Part shown: positions 56,740-64,000 of the stretch, one piece after another
How positions within the stretch are numbered: the stretch's first letter is position 1
Layout: each line of letters starts with the position of its first letter
Assembly: GCF_000247695.1 (NCBI RefSeq)
Contig: NW_004624734.1
Span: forward strand, 12,447,156 to 12,511,155
From: Heterocephalus glaber
Taxonomy: Eukaryota; Chordata; Mammalia; Rodentia; Bathyergidae
Length of the DNA: 64,000 bases
Reading direction: 5' to 3'
Translations under genes and position numbers: made by a program
Notes under the pieces: model-generated
What the model saw: only the letters and a program-made list of their open reading frames with translations
Database searches by the model: none
What the model was told of the DNA's origin: nothing

Positions 56740-57347
56740 TTCTATCTGGGTCCACTTGGGCTGCTGTAACACAACACCATAGACTGGGTAGATTATAAGC
56801 AATAAAAATTTATTTCTCACAGTTCTGGATTCTGGTGAGCCCGAGATCAAGGAGCCAGAAGATCCGTAGTCTGGTAAGGGCCCACTTTCTGGTTCATCCA
56901 TGGTGCTTCTTGCTGTGTCCTCACATGGCAGTGCAGCTGTGTGGGCTCTTTTATAAGGGCACTAATTTCCAACACCAGGACTTGATCTTGGTGACCTGAA
57001 GGCCCCACCTCCTAACACCATCACATTAGTGATTAGGTTCCTTCCTTCCTTCCATCCTTCCATCCTTTCATCCTTTCATCCTTTCTCCTTTGCCCCTCCC
57101 TCCCTTGTATTGGGTGATGAATCCAGCACCTTTGCACTGGTACATCCCCAGCCCATTTCTAGTTTTTGTTTTGAGACAGGGTCTCACTAAATTGCTAAGT
57201 TGCCCTTACTGGTCTCAAATTGGGATCCTCCTACCTCAGGCTCCCAGAGTGCTAGGATTTCAAATGTGCACCATTATACCTGGGTTGGTGATTAGGTTTC
57301 AGCATATGAATTTGAGGAGCTGATACACAGACATTTAGACCATAACA
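56740..57347 (-). mobile_element. MST/MLT-type MaLR LTR, antisense, with SINE insertion
   Basis: CACTTGGGCTGCTGTAACAC, ATTTATTTCTCACAGTTCTG, TTCTTGCTGTGTCCTCACAT, AAGGCCCCACCTCCTAACAC, and after the SINE GTTTCAGCATATGAATTTGA. A B1-ID dimer plus a TTCC/CATCC repeat split its 5' end. Confidence 0.85.
57037..57288 (-). mobile_element. Dimeric B1-ID SINE with TTCC/CATCC tail, antisense, inside LTR
   Basis: A (TTCC)n(CATCC)n tail at 57040-57085, GTATTGGGTGATGAATCCAG, GTACATCCCCAGCCC, TTTTGAGACAGGGTCTCACT and ATCCTCCTACCTCAGGCTCC. GTGATTAGGTT on both sides is the target duplication. Confidence 0.9.
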
Positions 57348-57349
57348 GA

Positions 57350-58059
57350 GTAATACAATAAATATTTAAAAAGGTGTACTTGTATCATTTGGAATAAATG
57401 AAAATTGGACACTTTTTAATAGTCTGAATCTGAAAACAGATATACTGATATTATGGACACCCATAGGTGTTTTTGACATTTGTGCTAGGATGACTTTTTC
57501 CCAGAGACTTTATACATAATGAATTTCACTTAAAATTTTTCATAACTTTGTAACAATCCTGTGTTGTCATAGGGGAAGAAGCATCAGTTTTACCTTTGTA
57601 TAATGAGAAAAACCCAAGACCTCATAAGATTATATGCAGAAGGAGTCAAGCTAAATATCAGGTAATCTTGGATCACAAACTCACTTCCTTTCTTAGAAAT
57701 CATTATCTTTAACTATAATAATAGGAGCCAGATCTATATGAGCCCACCTGTGGAGGTTAGCCTGCAAATTAACCTATTTTGGCAAAAGCAACGTGTGCCT
57801 TTAGTGTTCTTCAAAATATTTATTCAGATGTATCTAGAAGAAAATTATGGCATATATATGTATATTTAAGTACTTATAGTATTTTTTTGTCTTGTTGCTT
57901 TTTAGGGGCCATTTTTAGGATAGTTAGGATAGCTAAATGAATTATCTTCGTTGTAACTCATTAAAAATATTACATTGTAACTCACTGAAGCAAATTTCAG
58001 TTGAATAGGGGATATGGTTTTTATGGGATTGTGCCATAGTTAATATTATGATCACTATA
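57350..58059. other. AT-rich intron, nothing recognised
   Basis: No exon or named repeat. Confidence 0.4.
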
Positions 58060-58680
58060 TAAATAAGAGGTGTCAGAAGGTGAACAATAACATGATAATG
58101 TACTGGAAAGGACCAACATCTACATCAGCAAAGGTGATAAAAGAAGAAAATAGGAAGTGACCTAAATTTCATGAAAGGAGGGATAGTTTTTGAATGTCTT
58201 TAAATACAAATGAAAGAAGACAAAGAAAATAGACTAAAAAGCAAAATAGTCGTATGATGTAAGAGTCTGTCCACCAGAGCTTAACAAAAGCAGCGGAGAA
58301 TAGAAAAAGGTAGGCTAAATATTGAGTATAGTAGCTGTTGAGCAATAATCAAAGGATGGGAGAATGGGGGAGCATACGTGGACAAAAGAAAGGTCAGAAG
58401 AAGGGAGAAAAGTACATGGTAGGTTGACTCAAATAAGGTAAAGTAATAGAGGAAAAGAATACCAAATAGGTGATGTTGAAACATAACGAATATATGTCCT
58501 AATGTTATGCACACTGCTTAGCAACAAGCAGTTTACAAAAATGAAAAAGGAAGTACAAAAAGCAATTAAAGGAAGAAAGAGACATATGCCTTGTAATTAC
58601 ATACAAGGTGAAAATGAGAGGAGGCAAGATAGAAAGTAAATGTAGACCTCAAAGAAGTTTAAGATAAACAGTCACATTTA
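58060..58680. other. Purine-rich + strand tract
   Basis: About 0.6 kb where A and G dominate the + strand. It is irregular, not tandem. No exon; an antisense frame at 58281-58514 is low complexity. Could be part of an old LINE, not shown. Confidence 0.4.
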
Positions 58681-58684
58681 TTAT

Positions 58685-60935
58685 TGTCTCTTAGGTCAGG
58701 TTTTAAAAAGTTAGACCCGGAATTGTAATGAACTCCCCCAAGTGAAAATACTGATTGCTGTGTAAAATTTATCCGATACCCTTTATATGAAACAGTGGAA
58801 ATATATTTAGATATTCATGATTTAATATTTTAAATATAAACATGTTTTAATATAGTATGAAAAAGAACAAACCTGTGAAAATGATCAAAATATAATTTAG
58901 GAAGGCACTTGGCAAAGATTTTCATCTTTCACCTTATTTTGTATTTGAATTGTTGTTTTATGCATGCATATCTAATACCTTATTTTAAATATTTGGACAG
59001 TGGTTAGTATTCAGCCTGTTTGTAAAGTTCAAAAGTACCTTTATATAAATAATACCTTCTAAAGGCCAATAGATGCATTTAAAAATAAGTAAATTAATTC
59101 ATCCCATATTTCATCAGTTAGAATGCATTTCCAATATATGGATTTAGATTTGACCTTGTAAAAACTGAAAGTAATACGAACCCCACATACCACAGTAACC
59201 ACAGGGTTCTTCTGATGAAAGGATCACTATCACAAATATTCCTCAGAACCATCTTTGATTATGTCCCATCTGCAAGCTAGACCTTTTCTCCTGATGATCT
59301 GTCTTTTGAAATAGTAGAGTCTCAAATCTTTCCCCCCACCCATTTAAGTAAGCAAGCCATATTCCACAGTGTTGGAGAAAAAGCACAGATTTAATAACAA
59401 AAGGAACAATTGAAAGAAAGTGGTAATACTCAGGCTCTTATTATTAACAGGCTGTTATTGACTTTGGGTACTTAAGAATCATTACTCGTGATATAGCTTA
59501 ATAGAGCTTTCTGCCAAATAGAGTTCCTACTGCTCAGTATTAGGAGGTTGGAGATGGTGGAAAATTACAGTGCACAAATTAGACACTAGTTAGTATGGCA
59601 ATCGAGACAGTTGGCTCTCAAAATGATTACCCAGTGCCTTAATATGAAAGAGTTGAAAGGGTGTCTTTGGATATAGCACTCTGTTTTGTACTTAGAATTT
59701 ACCCATTACTAAAACTGAATGCTTTTAATTAAAGTAGAAGATCGAAGCAACTGCCACACCCTTTCAAGGAGTAAAATAACTGTATTTCATTCAGTGTGAG
59801 GCACCATTGATTCTAGCAGCACCGTCATATTATGTACCAGTAACAACAGAAAATAATCTACCTATTAAACTATGACATACTGCTTGTAATATACATTCAA
59901 TTTTTAAGTTGTGGCCAAAGGTATCTGAGAATTAAATGAGATAAGATATAGTACACTTAATCACTCTGTTCTGAACTGTCTTCAGATATCCTATACCAAT
60001 AGCAGTGCTATCCAGTCTACTTTATTCTGCCTTTAAAGACATTCTTGCCCCATTGCCCTATTTCCCTGCATGTAACCTTGACTTTGCTCAGAAATACTGT
60101 GGTCATTTATCCCAGACTTGCTCCTTGACCATCCCAGTTAAACATCCCTCTGTGACCTATTGTGACCCTGTGAGACCATGCAGACATCCACTGGGAATGC
60201 TCAGTGGACCCAGTCTTGCCTTATAAGCAGGATCTGGGCATTGAGACAGAAACCTGGTCCCTAGGCTATGATCTCTGCTCAGCTATGGAAGAGCTTCCAT
60301 TCAGTATTGGTTGGGCTATTGCAAGGTGCCTGACATTATGAGGGTGCTCTAGGTTACAGCACCCACGATTTTCCTGCAGGCCAGGAGTCTGGTGGGAGAG
60401 TAGATGTGTGAGGAGGGACCAGATTCACTGTCAGTTAGCCATGCCAGGCAATGCTGACAGGAGCTGAAGTTCCTCTTCACCGCCCCCCCCCGCCTTGATT
60501 TTCTACCTCTTCTTTTTTCCTAACTTAGCCCTTCATAAGACCAAATGAATATAACTTACTGTATGTTGCATAGAAGTCTATCAGGAGTTCTTCCTAAATG
60601 AGCTATATTCACTCCACTAAATGGGAGCAGAAACTCATTGTAAAGATGGAGATAACATGTCAAAGAGGCCCACTTTAGGATATGTCCACACAGCACATTC
60701 TGTTGAGTGGTACCCTTTCCTGCTTCTCCTCCACCTCCAGCACAAGCACCACTACTGACAAGAAGACGCATTTCTGAGCCCTGAATCACCTTAGCTGTAA
60801 CTCAGCCAAGCTGCTTTAAAGAGTAATCTGGGTTTGCTTTAATTTGCCCAGTTTCTCCACTTCTCAATACATATGGTGTGGGTTCCTCCTCTGCCAACTC
60901 TACTGAAATAATTTTTGCTGAGTTTACCAGTAATC
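58685..60935. other. Intronic stretch, nothing recognised
   Basis: AT-rich to about 59950, then mixed. Short open frames only. Confidence 0.4.
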
Positions 60936-60937
60936 TG

Positions 60938-61478
60938 CTAGTTGTCAAATGTGCACTCTTTGGTTCTTGAGCTCTCATCAGTGCTCAACACTGATGACCA
61001 TTCTCTCCTTGAGATTCTTTCCACTAGTGTCTGTGGTAGGACACCACAGAGCCTGGTCTCACCTTTCCCAGCCTCAATGGCTGGCTCTCTGCCTACATGC
61101 TCCTCTGTTGCTCTCCTTCTGGTTTACTTTCTCTGGGTGATTCCACTCACCGCCCTCACTCACAGGTGAGGTTTCCCACTTCCATTCCTTTACCTCACTC
61201 AGTCCCTTTTTCTGAGATCCTCATATGCAGCGCTTACTGAATTTCTCTTTCTGGGTCTCCATTAACTCCTCAAACTTCAGTCACATAATGCCTTATGTGA
61301 ACTCTTATCTTAGACCTGCCGATCCTTCTTTTTTCTTGTATTACTTTTCTTGGTTCATGATATCACGATTTACTAGTGCCCATACCAAGAACCTTTAAGT
61401 CAGCCTTCTTTTCTGGTCACAGATTCTATCCAATCTGCCACCTGTCTGTCTCAATTTTTCCCACCTTAGGGTCACTGA
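60938..61478 (+). mobile_element. L2 LINE ORF2 fragment, sense
   Basis: A frame at 60942-61169 includes NTDDHSLLEILSTSVCG, resembling the L2 reverse-transcriptase segment TVDHSLLLETLSSLG. C/T-rich sequence after it matches the L2 style. Degenerate. Confidence 0.6.
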
Positions 61479-61480
61479 TT

Positions 61481-61836
61481 CATGCTATGTCAGTTGCTGT
61501 AACAAAGTACCATAGCCTGGGTGGCTTAAATAGAAATTTATTTATTTACAGTTCTGGAGGCTAGAAGTCTGAGACCAAGGTGCAGCAAGGGTTGGCTTCT
61601 GAGGCCTGTCTTCTTGGCTTGCCTTCCCCTGTGTCTTCCAAGAGCTTCCCTCTGGGTATGTCTGTATCCTGTTCTCTTCCTAAAAGGACACTGGTCATGT
61701 TGGATGAGGGCTTACTCAGATGACCTCATCTCAACTTAGTGACCTCTTTAAAGATTCTGCCTCCAAATGCAGTCACATTCTAAAGAACTGGGGGTTAGGA
61801 CCTTAACATATGATTTTGGGAGACACAATTTTAATC
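61481..61836 (-). mobile_element. MLT1-type MaLR LTR, antisense
   Basis: CAGTTGCTGTAACAAAGTAC, TACAGTTCTGGAGGCTAGAA, AAGGACACTGGTCATGTTGG, ACTGGGGGTTAGGACCTTAA and TTTTGGGAGACACAATTTTA follow MLT1 in reverse almost throughout. Confidence 0.88.
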
Positions 61837-61969
61837 ATCTTCTTACCTAGCTTATTGCTTACTCCCCCAATTTGTTTACCTGTCCCTAGAATTGCAGTAT
61901 AGAGGCATCCTAATATATCCTTCATGTCACCATTTGAGAGATTATCCTGAATTCAAATGAGCACATTAC

Positions 61970-62240
61970 TTTGCCTGCTTCAGATTTTTTAATGGTTCCC
62001 AATCATGCAGAGTATAGCATTCGGATTCCTTCAGGTGGCTCTCTTTTATGGTATACTCCTGCCACCTTCCTGCTCACACTGTGCTCCAACCCTTCTGAAA
62101 TATTGGAAGTTCCCTAAAGGTTTTAAACCTGCATCTCTGTGCCTTTGCACACATGGCTTTCTGCACCCAAAATATTCTTAACGCTGCATCTGTTTGTCTC
62201 ACCGCCTCCAGCTCATTTAGGACTCAATGTGGGGAGCATG
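61970..62240 (+). mobile_element. L2 LINE 3' fragment, sense
   Basis: CACACTGTGCTCCAACCCTT, CTGTGCCTTTGCACACATGG and CTTTCTGCACCCAAAATATTC match the L2 region (ctctgctccagccacactgg...cctttgcactt). Confidence 0.65.
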
Positions 62241-62698
62241 TTCTGCAGGGAGTCTTAGCACTTAGTAGCCAGGAGGAAATACAGGAAACAGCAGTCGTAT
62301 AAACTAAGGGAGGTCGTTAAATTAATATGTGAAAAAACATCTTTTTCATGAAAGAGAGTATAAGAAAAAAGAATAGGGTTCTGTAATTTAAGTTTATTGC
62401 TATAAACTCTTCTCATTGTGTGGAGCCCCTGATTAAAGGGACAGATTTTTAAATTTACATCTTCCTTTTCATCATTTACTTAGCCACCAGCTCAGGGCCC
62501 ATCTCATCATGTTAAATCACTTCCTGGCTCCTTCCCAAAACAGGAGCCATGTCCTGAGAGCTACAGCGAAATCCAAAGCCCACCTTCTTAGCAATCTCTA
62601 TTCTTGTACCCTAGACACATAGCAATGCATCTCTTCCCCCCAGCTTTTCTGAAAAAAATGAGTACAAATTGTAAGAAATGCAGTACAAATTTTGAGCT

Positions 62699-62932
62699 GT
62701 CAGTACATTAGTAGTGACATGGGAAATCATACGGAGTCAGGAGGAAAAGGTGTAAATTGCAGGATAATACCAAGGGGAGGTCAGTACGTTAGTAATGCAA
62801 GGAATATGATGGACTTAAAGAAAGGATATAAATTGTAAGATAATGTAAAGGAGAGGTCAGTACATTAGCAACATGGGGAAACTGACCATTTGGGAGGAAA
62901 AGCTACAAATTGTAGGATAGTGTAAAGTAGAG
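62699..62932. repeat. Minisatellite, three units of about 78 bp
   Basis: Units begin at 62699, 62780 and 62856 with GTCAGTACATTAG or GTCAGTACGTTAG (81, 76 and 77 bp). Each ends with an AAATTGTAGGATAATG-like block and GGAGAG or GTAGAG. A partial unit (GTACAAATTGTAAGA) precedes at 62660. Units differ from each other by many substitutions, so the array is old. Confidence 0.82.
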
Positions 62933-63508
62933 GCTTCACTGTAAAGATGAGCTGAACCCATACACAAGAAGATTTGCTGGCCATACAGATACTAGCTACA
63001 GTTTTCAGTATTTTTATAGCCCTATCTCACAGCAGATCTTTTTCTCCCACAAACATTAATTAAATTTCTAGCTAATATTGCAGAACAAACTATTATTTTT
63101 ACTTAAGAGAGAAAAATACAAGAGTTGGAAAGATTCCTTCAAAACCTATGAATGCCTGAATTTACAGATGTCATATGTGTCAATTAATAAACATACATCT
63201 TTTGGGGACCCCTTTGCTACACATGGATACATATTCCTACAAGAAGCTCTATAAACATGACTGTTCTGTGTTCAACACAGAATTTAAACAGCTGTGCAAT
63301 TTTTTTTTCACAAAAAGTATTAAAACTTTAAATATAACATGTGGGGAAGACTATGCTGTATAAGCCTGTCTTGTTTCTACATGGCTTGTGAGTTAGGCAC
63401 TGACTGCCCCTTCTTCCACAATATATTTTCAAAGATATTTGCAGAGCATACAGCTTTGAGAGATAGAGATAGTATCTTCCTCCAGAGTAGTGGGCAGGTC
63501 AGCTTCCT

Positions 63509-63818
63509 GTTACTATGGTTTGGATGTGGTTTGTTCTCCTGGGGCTTTGTGTATTGGAGGCTTGGTCCCCAGTACAATGATATTAAGAGGTAGTGGGACC
63601 TTTTAGATATAGGACCTAGTGTGAGGTCATTGCTGGCTCCTCCCCTCTCTCTGGCTACCTGTCTCATCAGGGAACCCCTTCCTCTTACATGCATTCCCAC
63701 CACGAAGCCATCTGCCATGATATGATGCAGCCATCAGGGCCCTCTTGCCAGAGCCAATGCCATGTTATTTGGCCTGTCAGCCTGTAAAACTATAGGCTCA
63801 ATAAACTTCCTTTTTTAA
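63509..63818 (+). mobile_element. MST-like MaLR LTR, sense
   Basis: TACTATGGTTTGGATGTGGT, GGAGGCTTGGTCCCCAGTAC, AAGAGGTAGTGGGACCTTTT, CCATCTGCCATGATATGATG and AGGCTCAATAAACTTCC. It is followed by an L1 fragment, so the last bases are cut off. Confidence 0.82.
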
Positions 63819-63819
63819 A

Positions 63820-64000
63820 AAATTTTATTTTATTGGTACATTTTAGGTATACATATAATGACATTCATCATTGGAAATTTGCACCTTTACATAAGCTCTC
63901 TTGGTTCTTATTTTTCCCCATTACCCTGCCCTCCCTTCAACCCCTCCATCCCTCCCTATTTACAAAGACTTTGTTTCCATCTTTTCATTTTCTCATATTT
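63820..64000 (-). mobile_element. Rodent-type L1 3' end, antisense, running off the window
   Basis: AAAAAATTTTATTTTATTGG, TACATATAATGACATTCATC, then CCTGCCCTCCCTTCAACCCC. A poly-T then C-rich order, as in the reverse complement of L1 3' UTRs. It continues beyond 64000. Confidence 0.55.

Larger units (their letters stand above)
6819..64000 (+). other. EFCAB11: Presumed long EFCAB11 intron, continuing past the window
   Basis: It begins at the GTAAGG donor. No sequence coding the expected C-terminal EF-hand (E-V-D-R-D-S-D-G) was found on the + strand, so the intron probably runs to the end of the window. Human EFCAB11 also has very large introns. Its contents are itemised separately. An inference: a last exon too diverged to recognise by eye cannot be excluded. 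Confidence 0.6.

Noticed and set aside
62699..62932. CRISPR-like repeat-spacer array.
   Set aside because: The repeats are contiguous degenerate tandem units in a mammalian genome, without constant repeat and unique spacer structure.

Overview
The window is nuclear DNA from a placental mammal, almost certainly a rodent. It is AT-rich and nearly gene-free. It carries 15 tRNA-derived ID-like SINEs, 7SL-derived B1 and B1-ID dimer SINEs, rodent-type L1 3' ends, and older mammalian repeats (MIR, L2, MER5A-like, Tigger, MaLR and MLT2 LTRs). The ancient repeats are still easy to read, and the ID-like consensus (a TGGTTC...CGCCTGC...CAAGCGCAAGG core with a GGTACC-A(n) end) is not the mouse/rat one. 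That points to a slowly evolving non-murid rodent; beaver, mole-rat/hystricognath and squirrel relatives are possible, and I cannot choose between them.

Only one gene can be supported. Two consecutive coding exons at 5752-5853 and 6728-6818 (+ strand) match the middle of EFCAB11, an EF-hand protein. Reading frame, splice phase and splice sites all agree across the 874-bp intron. The first 5.75 kb would be upstream intron. Everything after 6818 (about 57 kb) is best read as the next, very long intron; the final exon is not recognisable here.

The rest is a stratified transposon record. 0-20 kb: MaLR LTR, ID SINEs, microsatellites, L2/MER5A remnants, and an L1 whose 5' part is inverted (17.1-18.7 kb). 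20-30 kb: MaLR and L1 fragments, several MIRs, one 181-bp hAT-type element and one 198-bp TA-flanked element, each inserted inside an older MIR. 30.4-33.3 kb: a near end-to-end Tigger1-like DNA transposon with a dead transposase, itself carrying an ID SINE and a solo ERVL-type LTR. 33-50 kb: SINEs, an L2 carrying an ID SINE, an MST-like LTR holding two SINEs, ancient L1 3' ends, and a GC-rich block at 47.8-48.5 kb. 50-54 kb: ancient antisense L1 interrupted by an MLT2-like LTR, itself interrupted by a MaLR LTR. 54-64 kb: more MaLR/MLT1-like LTRs, L2, and an approximately 78-bp minisatellite at 62.7-62.9 kb.

I found no multi-gene system, CRISPR array, intact transposon or convincing RNA gene. 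The most interesting signals are the hAT-type element, the TA-flanked element family, the nested insertions that give relative ages, and the ID-like subfamilies. Family names come from memory of consensus sequences, not a database search.
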